Below, piece after piece: positions 17,012-26,169 of a DNA stretch of 64,000 nucleotides (positions within the stretch are counted from its first letter, which is position 1; every line of letters starts with the position of its first letter). The DNA lies in contig CANJMO010000003.1 in NCBI GenBank assembly GCA_947475845.1, forward strand, positions 33,099-97,098, read 5' to 3'. The stretch is from Caulobacteraceae bacterium. GTDB taxonomy: Bacteria; Pseudomonadota; Alphaproteobacteria; Caulobacterales; Caulobacteraceae. The position numbers were made by a program, and so were the translations under genes. Below the pieces are notes generated by a model. That model saw only the letters and a program-made list of their open reading frames with translations. It was not told the DNA's origin and ran no database searches.

Positions 17012-17958
17012 CCCTTGGGCTTCAGGTCCATGAACATGCCGTGGGTCGAGCGCACGATCGACAGGCCGGGATCGGGCCAGTGTTCGTCCCGGACGAGGTG
17101 GGCGCGCAGGTCCGCCTCGGTCTTGGTCCCGTCGCGCAGATAGGCGGCGACGTGGTCGCGCAGCTTCTCCAGCAGGTCACGGTAAGCGATAATGTCGGCC
17201 TTGGTCCCCACCGTGCCGTGGCCGGGCACGACCTTGTCGATGACGGTGCTGGAGGTGATCGTATCGAGCCGGTCGATCCAGCCCTGGATGCTGCCGCCGC
17301 CATTGTAGTCGATCAGCGGGTACTGACCGCCGCGCGCCAGATCGCCGATGTGGGTCAGGTCGCCGACGCAGATGACGCGGGCGTGCGGAAAGTAGACCGT
17401 CACGTCGGTGCCGGTGTGGCCGGGGCCATAGTGATTGATGCGAATCTCGCGGCCGCCGACGTACAGGCGCATCTCGCCGGTGAAGGCGATGTTGGCGGGC
17501 ACCATGTTGGGCGGCGCGCCGGGCTGGACCTTGTTGACCGTGTTGTCGTGCCCGGGGATCGACGAGATGATGTCGGCGCCGGCGGGGCGGAAGCGCGTGT
17601 TCCCGCCCGAATGGTCGGCGTGATAGTGGGTGTCGATCACATATTTGACCTTCTTGGTGCTGATCTTCTCGCGGATCACCTTCATCAGGTCGTCGTAGTG
17701 GTACTCGTACTTGTCATCGACCAAAGCGAGGCCCTCGTCGGTGACGAGGATGGTCACGTTGGAGCCGGCGCCCGGCACCTCCCACAGATCGTCGGCCAAC
17801 TTGACCGCCTCGAACGGAGGGTGCGGTTGAGGGGTGGTCTGATCGACCGGCTGCGATGCCGTGACGTTGGGTTTGGGCTGGGCGTGGACGCTCAGGGCGC
17901 CGAGGCCGAGGGTCGCGCCGGCCATGAGGACGAGCAGGGCCTGCTTGGAAGGCTGCAT
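17008..17958 (-). CDS. secreted MBL-fold metallo-hydrolase (second of three)
   Basis: This is 316 residues with a signal peptide ending VHAQ. Zinc-site motifs are DTHYHADHSGGN, YGPGHTGTD and VPGHGT. The shared block PFEAVKLADDLWEVPG / ILVTDEGLALVDDKYEY is nearly the same in the following gene. It sits 37 bases after the first gene of the run and overlaps the third by four bases, making a three-gene operon likely. Confidence 0.87.
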   Translation of the reverse strand: MQPSKQALLVLMAGATLGLGALSVHAQPKPNVTASQPVDQTTPQPHPPFEAVKLADDLWEVPGAGSNVTILVTDEGLALVDDKYEYHYDDLMKVIREKISTKKVKYVIDTHYHADHSGGNTRFRPAGADIISSIPGHDNTVNKVQPGAPPNMVPANIAFTGEMRLYVGGREIRINHYGPGHTGTDVTVYFPHARVICVGDLTHIGDLARGGQYPLIDYNGGGSIQGWIDRLDTITSSTVIDKVVPGHGTVGTKADIIAYRDLLEKLRDHVAAYLRDGTKTEADLRAHLVRDEHWPDPGLSIVRSTHGMFMDLKPKG

Positions 17959-17995
17959 GGGTCTTCTCTTCGGTAAAGCTGGAAGGGGGCGCGGA

Positions 17996-18937
17996 CTACT
18001 TCTTCATCCGGCGCGTGAGGTCGGTGTAGATCAGGCCGATCCAGCGGGCGGGCGTGATGTTGCCGCCCAGACGGCCCTCATTGAAGTCCTTGGTCGGCTC
18101 GGCGGCGACGATCTGTTCCAGCGTCTTGCCCTGCTTGATCATCTTGGCGATGCGGTCGCGCACGGTCTGGAACATGGTGTCCTGGATCGTGATCTCCTTG
18201 AACCCGACCACGGGGCCGAGGTGGCCCGGCACGATCTTGGTCTGCGAATTGGCCAGCTTCATCACCAGCTTGCCGTCGGCGATCATGCCGTCGACAGAGC
18301 CGCCATCGTTGACGCCGATGTTGTTGAAGCGGAACGAGGCCGGCAGGTCGCCGACGTGCATCACATTAGCCTTCTTGAAGTAGACGATGGTGTCGCCGTC
18401 GGTGTGGGCCGCGGGCGGGTGGATAAGCTCGATGTCCTCGCCGTCGAAATGCAGGGTCATGCGGTCGTTATAGGTGACGGTCGGCACGTTCTCCGGCGGA
18501 TAGGCCGGAGTCAGTTCGCTCTTGGGCAGCAGCATGCGGCGGCGCACGCTGTCTTGGGCGATGATCACCGTCCCGTCCTTGGCGAACAGGCCGTTGCCGG
18601 CGGTGTGGTCGCCGTGCAGGTGAGTGTTGATGACGTACTTCACAGGGCCCGTGGCGCCCGTGGCGCGGATCGCGGCCATCAGCTTGTCGTGCAGTTGCGG
18701 GAACATCGAGTCGATCAGCAGTACGCCGTCAGCCCCGGTCAGCATCATCACGTTGCCGACGCCGGGCGCGGCCTCCATCACGTAGAGGTTGTCGGCCAGC
18801 TTGGTGGTCTTGATCTGCAGCTTGGCGAAGTCCATCGCCTGACCCTGTTGGGCGTGGGCGGCGGTTCCGAAACCGAGTGCGGCCATGGCCACGGCGGCGG
18901 CGAGCGTCTTCACGACCCCGATCCGGAAATTATGCAT
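17996..18937 (-). CDS. secreted MBL-fold metallo-hydrolase (first of three)
   Basis: This is 313 residues with a signal peptide ending AHAQ. It has the zinc motif in the variant INTHLHGDHTAGN, a further His in HPPAAHTDGD and VPGHLGP near the C-terminal domain. It is more distant from the two downstream copies than they are from each other, so it may act on a different substrate. It is the promoter-proximal gene; the divergent transglutaminase-like gene starts about 350 bases away. Confidence 0.87.
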   Translation of the reverse strand: MHNFRIGVVKTLAAAVAMAALGFGTAAHAQQGQAMDFAKLQIKTTKLADNLYVMEAAPGVGNVMMLTGADGVLLIDSMFPQLHDKLMAAIRATGATGPVKYVINTHLHGDHTAGNGLFAKDGTVIIAQDSVRRRMLLPKSELTPAYPPENVPTVTYNDRMTLHFDGEDIELIHPPAAHTDGDTIVYFKKANVMHVGDLPASFRFNNIGVNDGGSVDGMIADGKLVMKLANSQTKIVPGHLGPVVGFKEITIQDTMFQTVRDRIAKMIKQGKTLEQIVAAEPTKDFNEGRLGGNITPARWIGLIYTDLTRRMKK

Positions 18938-19285
18938 TGTCGGACTCCCTGCGCCGGGCGTTTTCGCCCTGGCCTGTTCTCATTGCCAAGCTGGAGCCCG
19001 CATACTGGACGAGACGCCAAGCGAAGTCGATTCGCAGATACCGGGATTTTTGGCCCTCTTTTCAGGTCGTCGCCATCACGGGCGCGTCGTTATCGCACAG
19101 CGCTCGGCGCAGACAGAGGGGCCGTCCAGCGATATACGCTCTGCTCAGGAAGTTCTGTTAAGCCGTCACTGTAGCGATCCGCCCCGCTTTCGGGGTCAGC
19201 GCCTAGAAATCAGGCAGGCGGAAACGGGCGGCAACCTTCGCTGGCATAGGGCGTTCGGTTGGCCAACTCCCACCCCTACTGAGAC
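18938..19285. other. 348-bp divergent intergenic region, no gene recognised
   Basis: This lies between the first MBL hydrolase and the transglutaminase-like gene and must hold both promoters. I see no convincing short gene, RNA or repeat. The ATG of the + gene lacks a strong ribosome site (nearest purine run TGAGAC). Confidence 0.4.
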
Positions 19286-20098
19286 ATGACGATGCGAATT
19301 CGCGCGGGCTTTGAGATCATCTACGACTGCCCGGCGCCCGTGCCGATGGTGCTGTTGCTCGACGTGCACCCCTCGCGTGAGGACGATCTGGAAACCCCGG
19401 ACTTCCTGCGCACAACCCCGACCGTGCCGATCCACCACTATCGGGACCTGTTCGGCAACAACGCCGCCCGCATCCTAGCCCCCGCCGGCCGCATTACCTT
19501 GTCCGCTGACTTCGTCATCCGGGACAGCGGCGAGCCCGATCCGGTTTATCCCGACGCGGCCCTGGCGCCGGTTCACGAACTGCCCGACGACGTGATCCTG
19601 TATCTGCTGTCCAGCCGTTACTGCGAGACCGACAGCATGGTCCAACTGGCGTGGTCGCTGTTCGGCCATACCCCGCCCGGCTGGGCGCGGGTGCAGGCGA
19701 TCGTCGACTATGCCCATGAGCGCATCAAGTTCGGCTACGAGCACGCGCGTCCGACCAAGACCGCGTGGGAAGCGCACGAGGAGCGTCAGGGGGTCTGCCG
19801 CGACTTCGCCCACCTGGCCATCACCCTGTGCCGCTGCATGAACGTGCCGGCCCGCTACTGCACAGGCTATCTCGGCGACATCGGCGTACCCTATTCGCCG
19901 ACGCCGATGGACTACAGCGCCTGGTTCGAGGCGTTCCTCGACGGCGCATGGCGCACTTTCGACGCCCGCCACAACAAGCCGCGGATCGGCCGCATCGTCA
20001 TGGCGCGCGGACGCGATGCGACTGACGTGGCGATCACCACCGCCTTCGGGCAAGCTAACCTGATCCAGTTCAAGGTGATCACCGAGGAACTGACTTAA
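19286..20098 (+). CDS. transglutaminase-like cysteine peptidase family protein
   Basis: This 270-residue protein has an N-terminal beta-sandwich region and a transglutaminase-like core. Catalytic Cys is in ERQGVCRDFAHLAI and the Asp in GAWRTFDARHNKP. The position usually held by the catalytic His reads MDYSAWFEAFLDG, i.e. no His directly before the conserved Trp, a variant seen in this subgroup. It has no signal peptide, so it is probably cytosolic. It precedes the M14 peptidase gene by 13 bases, suggesting joint action on a peptide substrate. Another ATG lies two codons in. Confidence 0.82.
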   Translation: MTMRIRAGFEIIYDCPAPVPMVLLLDVHPSREDDLETPDFLRTTPTVPIHHYRDLFGNNAARILAPAGRITLSADFVIRDSGEPDPVYPDAALAPVHELPDDVILYLLSSRYCETDSMVQLAWSLFGHTPPGWARVQAIVDYAHERIKFGYEHARPTKTAWEAHEERQGVCRDFAHLAITLCRCMNVPARYCTGYLGDIGVPYSPTPMDYSAWFEAFLDGAWRTFDARHNKPRIGRIVMARGRDATDVAITTAFGQANLIQFKVITEELT

Positions 20099-20111
20099 CG
20101 AGAGGCCGGCC

Positions 20112-21230
20112 ATGACCCTGCGCATCGACGCCGACTTCGACGGCGGCAATATCGTCGTGGTCAGTGTGGACGAAGCGGCCGCCAATCTGACCATCCGTCA
20201 GGATTCCAACGGGCCCTGGTTCCAATGGTTCTATTTCCGGGTGGACGGCGCGGGGAGCAAGGATCTGGTCCTGCGCATCGTCAACGCCGGCGTCTCGGCC
20301 TATCCCGGCGGCTGGCCGGGCTATCAGGCCTGTGTCTCGACCGACAACGAAACCTGGACCCGCGCCCAGACCAGCTTCGCCGACGGCGTGCTCTAAATCC
20401 GCTATCCGGCGCAGGCCGACACCGTCTGGTTCGCCTTCTTCGCCCCCTACGACCTTGCCCGGCACCAGCGCCTGCTGGATCGCGCCGCCGCCGCCCCGGG
20501 CGTGGCGGTCGATGTCTTGGGCCAGTCGGTCGATGGCCGGCCGATCCATCGCGTCGCCATGGGCGATGGCCCCAAGCGCGTCTGGGTGGTGGCCTGCCAG
20601 CACTCCGGCGAGACCATGGCCAGCTGGTGGATGGAGGGGGCATTGGATTGCCTGCTCGATCCCACCGACCCCGTCGGCGTGGCGCTGCGGGCGGAAGCGC
20701 AGGTGCACCTGGTCCCGATCGTCAACATCGACGGCGCGTTCCGCGGCAACCTGCGGGGCAGCGCGGCGGGGGTGGACCTGAACCGCCAATGGCATGCGCC
20801 CGATCCGGCCATCGCGCCTGAAGTGGCCTGTGTTCTGGCCGCCATGGACAAGACCGGCTGCGACCTCAGTCTCGACGTGCACGGCGACGAGACCCTGCCG
20901 CACGTGTTCGTCGACGGCTGCGACCAGGATCCGGTGGCGACTGCGGCTCAGGTCGCCGGGGTGCGGCGGTTCGAGGCCGCCCTGCTGGCCGCCAGTCCCG
21001 CCTTTCAGACCGCGGTCGGCTATCCCCCGACCTATGGCGGCGACGCGGCGCCGGGCATGTGCAACCGCGCGCTGGGCCGCCGCTTCGGTGCTATCGGCCT
21101 GACCCTGGAAATGCCGTTCCACGACAGCCTGGAGACGCCCGATCCCATCGCGGGTTGGTCGCCGGAGGCTTCAAGGCGTATGGGCCGGGCCAGCCTGGAA
21201 GCCATCCTCAACACCGTGCGTGCAGGCTAA
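20112..21230 (+). pseudogene. M14-family zinc carboxypeptidase (cytosolic type) interrupted by an in-frame TAA
   Basis: The open frame of 373 codons contains one TAA at codon 95 (20394-20396). Before it is the N-terminal beta domain (GPWFQWFYFRVDGAG). After it come YPAQADTVWFAFFAPYD and the M14 zinc site CQHSGETMASWWMEG, then DLNRQW, LDVHGDETLPHVF and the Glu in GLTLEMPFHD. Family members read through this point, usually with Glu, so GAA to TAA is a likely change. The upstream piece alone is inactive; internal reinitiation could give the catalytic part without the N-domain. Confidence 0.8.
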
Positions 21231-21385
21231 GTCGCCGGTTTTACAAAGATTTCCACTCAACCTGGGCGATAGTCCCCTATCACGCGCGGGCAGGGTGTGC
21301 TCTTTTGTCGCATGCTGAAGCTTGAACCGGATCTCCGATCACGGATTTGAGCGTCGAGCGGGGTAGCGACGGGCGGCGGGAGCTG

Positions 21386-23324
21386 ATGCGGGCAAGGGGA
21401 ACGACGGGCGCGGGCCTGGCGATGGTTTTCGCCACATGGATGGCGTCCGCCGCCCCAGCCCAAGCCACAGCCACGACTCCCAGTCTTGAAGACCTGAGCA
21501 GCCTGTCGATCGAACAGCTGGGCGACATCCAGGTGACCTCGGTGACCAAGGTCGCCGAGCCGGTGCGTAAGGCCCCGGCATCGATCTTCGTCATCACCCA
21601 CGACGACATCATCCGCTCGGGCGCGCTGAGTGTGCCGGAAATGCTGCGCCTGGCTCCGAACCTTCAGGTCGAGCAGACCAGCGCCAGCAAATATACGATT
21701 CACCGCGCGCGGCCTGAACGGTAACGTCTCGGACCAGAACTTCACCAACAAGCTGCTGGTGCTTATCGACAGACGTAGCGTCTACACGCCGCTCTATTCC
21801 GGCGTCTATTGGGACATGCAGGACGTCCTGGCCGAGGACGTCGACCGCATCGAGGTGATCAGCGGACCGGGCGCGACCCTGTGGGGCGCCAACGCCGTCA
21901 ATGGGGTCATCAACATCATCACTCGCTCCGCCAGCGAGACCCAGGGCGCGGTCCTGACGGTCGGCGGCGGCAACCAGCAGCGCGGCGCCAGCGTGCAGTA
22001 CGGGGGCAAGATCGGCGACAGCCTGGCGTATCGCGCCTACGCCAAGACCTTCTACGCCAACGACACCCTGACCGCCGCGAACGCAGGAGCCGGCGACCAC
22101 TGGACCAAGCCGCAGATCGGTCTGCGGATGGACTGGACCCCGAGCAAGGCAGACACCGTCACCCTGCAGGCCGATGGCTACCAGGGCCCGCAGGCGCAAT
22201 TGGGCGCGCCGGATGAGGTGATCACCAGGGCCAATGTCTCCGGCCGCTGGACGCACAACTGGAGCAATGGCTCAGCCCTGCAGATCCAGAGCTATTTCGA
22301 CCGCACCGCCCGCGAGACCCAGCAGGACGGCGGCAGCTTTATGGTCAACACCTACGACTTCGACGCCCAGCACAGCTTCACCCTGGCCGGCCGTCACGAG
22401 ATCGTCTGGGGGGGCGGCGTCCGGGTCAGCGATTTCCGCATCGACGGCACGACCTCGCTGTTCTTCCGCCCCCGCAACCGGGTGCTGACCCTGGGCAATC
22501 TGTTCGTCCAGGACACCATAGCCCTGACGTCCAAACTGCGCCTGACCGTGGGCATCAAGGGTGAGAACGATCCCTATTCCGGCGTAGTCCTACTGCCGAA
22601 CCTGCGGCTCGCCTTTACACCCAGCAACGCCTGGACCCTGTGGGCCGCGGCCTCGCAGGCAGTGCGCGCGCCGACGCCATTCGACCGCGATGTGGTGGAG
22701 CGTTCGGGCGGGGTGACCTTGCTGCGCGGCGACCCCGATTTTCGGACCGAGAAATTGACCGCCTATGAGCTGGGCGTCCACAGCCAGCCGGCCGCCAACA
22801 TCTCGTTCTCGGCCTCGGCCTACTACAACCTCTATGACGATCTGAAGAGCATCGAGCTGACTCCGGTGGTGTTCTTCCCCCTGACCTGGGGCAACAACAT
22901 CGAGGGGTACACCTACGGGCTGGAGGCGTGGAGCGATATCAAGGTAGCGTCCTGGTGGCGGCTAAGCCCCGGCTTCAGCCTCATCTCCGAGCACCTGACC
23001 TTCAGCCCCGGCGCCACGGGCGCTGCCGTGGGCGTACTGCAGGTCGCCAACGATCCCCAGGAACAGGCGACCCTCAAATCGTCAATCGACATCGGCAAGG
23101 ATGTCTCCTTCGACGCCGCCCTGCGTTACGCCGGCGCCCTGCCTAACCCGAAGCTGCCGGCCTATACCGAGCTGAATCTGCGCGTGGGCTGGAACGTGAC
23201 CCGCCACATCCAGCTGGCCATTTCCGGCTATAACCTGTTGCACGCTCAGCACCAGGAACTACCGGCGCCGACAGCAAACGCCATCCCTCGCAGCGTCTAC
23301 GCCGAAGCCCGCCTGCGCTTCTGA
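21386..23324 (+). pseudogene. TonB-dependent receptor with a one-base frameshift
   Basis: The gene encodes about 645 residues in two frames. It has a signal peptide, a TonB-box/plug domain (LEDLSSLSIEQLGDIQVTSV, then DIIRSGALSVPEMLRLAPN) and, in the second frame, ARGLNGNVSDQNF, DRIEVISGPGATLWGANAVN and NGVINIITR through the beta-barrel to a terminal Phe (EARLRF). The shift is at about 21701, where ATT-C-ACC replaces the expected ATT-ACC, i.e. one extra C. Without it, the frame runs uninterrupted. The ATG at 21386 follows a GGCGGGAG ribosome site. Substrate unknown; it is next to a Rieske oxygenase gene. Confidence 0.82.
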
Positions 23325-23391
23325 GCCTCTGTATACGGCTGCGGGCAAAGGCTTTGGGAAGTCAGCGGTTCTTGTGCCGGGCAGAGCCGAT

Positions 23392-23401
23392 TTGTATACA
23401 A
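23392..23401. promoter_or_regulatory. perfect palindrome TTGTATACAA, possible GntR/FCD-type operator
   Basis: It lies 28 bases before the Rieske oxygenase ATG, where a repressor would block transcription. The core resembles operators of FadR/FCD-type GntR regulators. A second GTATAC core is at 23331-23336, centred 63 bases away, i.e. about six helical turns. No GntR gene is in the window. Confidence 0.4.
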
Positions 23402-23428
23402 TGAAGCCGTAGGACGAGGTGAGGCGCG

Positions 23429-24466
23429 ATGTTCATCCGCAACCAATGGTATGTGGCGGCATGGGACGGCGAGGTGGGCCGCAAGCCCCTGGCGCGCACC
23501 CTGCTGGGCGAACCTGTCGTCATGTATCGCAAGATCAGCGGCGAGGTGGTGGCCCTGGCCGACGCCTGCCCGCACCGCATGCTGCCGCTATCGATGGGCA
23601 TGATCGAGGGCGACGACCTGCGCTGTCGCTATCACGGGGTGAAATTCAACGCCGCCGGCCAGTGTATCGAGATGCCGGGCACGGCGCAGAAGCTCGATTT
23701 CATGAAGGCCAAGACCTACCCGGTGGTCGAGCGCTACCGCTTCGTCTGGGTCTGGATTGGCGACGCCGACAAGGCCGACCCGGACCTGCTGCCCGATCTG
23801 TGGCCCTGCGAAAAGGATGGCTGGGCCTTCGAGGGCGGGGCCTATTTCATCAAGGCCAACTACAAGCTGATGATCGACAACCTGATGGACCTGACGCACG
23901 AAACCCATGTGCACCCCGGCTCCATCGGCCAGGCCGAAATCCTGGAGGCGCCGCTGGAGGTCAGCCACGTCGGCGACGATATCTTCGTCAAACGCTGGAT
24001 GCCCGGCGTCGAAAACCCGCCGTTCTGGCAGATGAACAGCGGCATCCGAGGCAAGGTCGATCGCTGGCAGATCTGCCACTTCATGGCCCCCCACGCGGTG
24101 ATCATCGACGTCGGCGTGGCCCCGGTCGGCGTGGTGGGAGGCATCGACGGCGAGCGCACCAAAGGCGCCAACGGCTTCGTCATCGACCTGATGACGCCCT
24201 CCGGTGAAGACACCTGCTGGTACTTCTGGGGTCTGGCCCGCAGCTTCCATGTCGACGACCCAGGCTTCGGCCAGCGCGCCAAGACCGCCCAGGGCAAGGT
24301 GTTCATGGAAGACGTCGAGATCCTGGAAGCGCAACAGGCCAGCATCGACGCCAACCCCGGCCGGCGGCTGCGCGCCTTCGATATCGACGGCGGGTCGGTC
24401 AGGGCCCGGGCGGTCTTGGACCGTATGGAAAAGGCGCAGGCGACCCAGGCAGCGGCGGCTGAGTAG
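23429..24466 (+). CDS. Rieske non-heme iron oxygenase, vanillate O-demethylase-like
   Basis: This is 345 residues. The Rieske 2Fe-2S ligands are C47, H49 (ACPHR), C66 and H69 (CRYHG); the mononuclear iron site has H157 and H162 in DLTHETHVH. The order and length match oxygenase components of the vanillate/dicamba demethylase group (VanA-like), which remove methyl groups from methoxy-aromatics. GAGGTGAGG lies before the ATG. The partner reductase is not nearby. The exact substrate is unknown, and related members hydroxylate other aromatics. Confidence 0.87.
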   Translation: MFIRNQWYVAAWDGEVGRKPLARTLLGEPVVMYRKISGEVVALADACPHRMLPLSMGMIEGDDLRCRYHGVKFNAAGQCIEMPGTAQKLDFMKAKTYPVVERYRFVWVWIGDADKADPDLLPDLWPCEKDGWAFEGGAYFIKANYKLMIDNLMDLTHETHVHPGSIGQAEILEAPLEVSHVGDDIFVKRWMPGVENPPFWQMNSGIRGKVDRWQICHFMAPHAVIIDVGVAPVGVVGGIDGERTKGANGFVIDLMTPSGEDTCWYFWGLARSFHVDDPGFGQRAKTAQGKVFMEDVEILEAQQASIDANPGRRLRAFDIDGGSVRARAVLDRMEKAQATQAAAAE

Positions 24467-24502
24467 CCCCGGCGTTCAAATCGCGTGAAACGGGGGCTGA
24501 CC

Positions 24503-25354
24503 TTAGGCGCGGGTCCAGGCTCTGGTGGTCTGGCGCTGCGCCCCGAGGCCCTCGATGCCGACGTCCATCACGTCCCCCGCCTTGAGGAAGAGCGGCGGCT
24601 TCTTGCCGAGGCCCACACCGGGCGGGGTGCCGGTGACGATCACGTCTCCGGGCAATAGGGTCATGAACTGGCTGATATAGTGCACCAGGTGCGCCACACT
24701 GAAGATCATGGTCTTGGTGCTGCCGTCCTGGAAGCGATGGCCGTTGACGTCGAGGTACATGCTGAGGTTCTGCGGATCGGGAATCTCGTCCTTGGTCACC
24801 AGCCACGGGCCTAGCGGGCAGAAGGTGTCGCAGCCCTTGCCCTTGTCCCAGGTCGGCCCGCGCTCGATCTGGAATTCACGCTCCGACACGTCATTGGCGA
24901 CCGCATAGCCAGCGACGTGGTCCAGGGCATCCTTCTCGTCGACGTAGGACGCCTTCGTGCCGATCACTACGGCCAGCTCGACTTCCCAGTCCGTCTTCAC
25001 CGATCCGCGCGGGATAACGACATCATCGTTGGGGCCGCTGAGGGAAGACACCGCCTTCATGAACAGGACCGGCTCGGTGGGGATCGGGTTGCCGGATTCC
25101 ACCGCGTGGTCGGCATAGTTCAGTCCGACCGCGATGATCTTGGAGACGAAGGCGACGGGCGGGCCGAAGCGGGCGCCGGCGGGGGCTAAGGGCAGGCTGG
25201 CCGGATCGATGGCCGCCAGCTTCTTCAGCCCCGCCGGCGACAGGGCCGCCGCGTCCAGGTCGGCGATCACGCCCGACAGGTCGCGCACCGCGCCCGAATT
25301 GTCCACCAGACCGGGCTTTTCGGCGCCCGCAGCGCCCCAGCGCACCAGCTTCAT
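24503..25354 (-). CDS. fumarylacetoacetate hydrolase family protein (diketo sugar-acid hydrolase-like)
   Basis: This 283-residue protein has the FAH fold: VGLNYADHAVE, EPVLFMKAVSSLSGPND, the metal-binding DWEVELAVVIG and the GDVIVTGTPPGVGLG loop. The block GPTWDKGKGCDTFCPLGPWL is typical of the subgroup that includes 2,4-diketo-3-deoxy-L-fuconate hydrolases and proteins annotated as ureidoglycolate lyase. Together with the neighbouring SDR and MFS genes, cleavage of a diketo sugar acid is the best inference. It ends the MFS-SDR-FAH operon. Confidence 0.85.
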   Translation of the reverse strand: MKLVRWGAAGAEKPGLVDNSGAVRDLSGVIADLDAAALSPAGLKKLAAIDPASLPLAPAGARFGPPVAFVSKIIAVGLNYADHAVESGNPIPTEPVLFMKAVSSLSGPNDDVVIPRGSVKTDWEVELAVVIGTKASYVDEKDALDHVAGYAVANDVSEREFQIERGPTWDKGKGCDTFCPLGPWLVTKDEIPDPQNLSMYLDVNGHRFQDGSTKTMIFSVAHLVHYISQFMTLLPGDVIVTGTPPGVGLGKKPPLFLKAGDVMDVGIEGLGAQRQTTRAWTRA

Positions 25355-25385
25355 CGTTTTTACTCCTGAAAAAGTTGGTCGGCGC

Positions 25386-26153
25386 CTAGTTCGACAGGCC
25401 GCCGTCGATCACGTGGATGGCGCCCGTCGTGAAGGCGGATTCGTCGGAAGCCAGATACAGCGCCAGGGCGGCGACTTCCTCGGCCGTGCCGAGCCGTCCC
25501 ATAGGCTGGCGAGCGACGAACATGGCGCGCACCTCGTCCTCGGTCTTACCGGTGGCTTTGGCCTGGGCGGCGATGCGCCCGCGCAGCGACGGCGACTCCG
25601 CGGTGCCGGGCAAGATGGCGTTGCAGCGGACCCTCTGGGTCACGAAGTCGGCGGCGACCGACTTGGTGAGGCCGATCACAGCGGCCTTGGAAGCGCCGTA
25701 AGCGAAGCGGTTGGGCAGACCCTTCAGGCTGGAGCAGACCGAGGACACATTGATGATCGAACCGCCCTGCCCGCCTTCCAGCATCGCCGGCAGGAAGGTG
25801 CGGACGGTGCGGAACATGGCCTTGGCGTTGAGCTCGAAGCTGAAGTCCCAGTCCTTTTCCGAGCAGGTCAGCACCGTGTCGGCCGAGACATAGCCGGCGC
25901 AGTTCATCAGCACGTCGAGGCACCCGGTGCGGTCGGCCATCGCCTTGACCTCGGCGTCGCTCAAAACATCGAGCTTGGCGACGGTCAGATCGAGGCCCGT
26001 CGCCTCGGCCTTGAGGCTGTCGAGCGCCGCCTGGTCGATGTCGGTGGCCCACACCTTGGCCCCCTCGCGGGCGATCATCAGGGCTGTGGCCCGGCCGATG
26101 CCGGCGCCGGCGCCGGTGATCAGGACGGTCTTGCCGTCAACACGCTGGGTCAT
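25386..26153 (-). CDS. SDR-family oxidoreductase, keto-deoxy sugar-acid dehydrogenase-like
   Basis: This 255-residue classical short-chain dehydrogenase has TGAGAGIGRATA for the cofactor loop, NCAGY, the Ser in NVSSVCSS and YGASK as the catalytic Tyr/Lys. An Asp after the second beta strand (WATDIDQ) favours NAD. It lies 31 bases upstream of the FAH hydrolase gene and 16 bases after the MFS gene. In non-phosphorylative L-fucose/L-rhamnose pathways, an SDR oxidises 2-keto-3-deoxy-sugar acids before an FAH hydrolase acts; that role is inferred here. Confidence 0.85.
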   Translation of the reverse strand: MTQRVDGKTVLITGAGAGIGRATALMIAREGAKVWATDIDQAALDSLKAEATGLDLTVAKLDVLSDAEVKAMADRTGCLDVLMNCAGYVSADTVLTCSEKDWDFSFELNAKAMFRTVRTFLPAMLEGGQGGSIINVSSVCSSLKGLPNRFAYGASKAAVIGLTKSVAADFVTQRVRCNAILPGTAESPSLRGRIAAQAKATGKTEDEVRAMFVARQPMGRLGTAEEVAALALYLASDESAFTTGAIHVIDGGLSN

Positions 26154-26169
26154 GGGTACAGGTCCGAAA

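Noticed and set aside
16064..18937. Antibiotic-resistance beta-lactamases
   Set aside because: The genes share only the general MBL fold; they lack clear resemblance to clinical B1-B3 enzymes, so a resistance call is not supported.
23392..23401. The palindrome as a VanR operator
   Set aside because: The known Caulobacter VanR site is ATTGGATCCAAT, which differs in the centre, and no vanR gene is adjacent.
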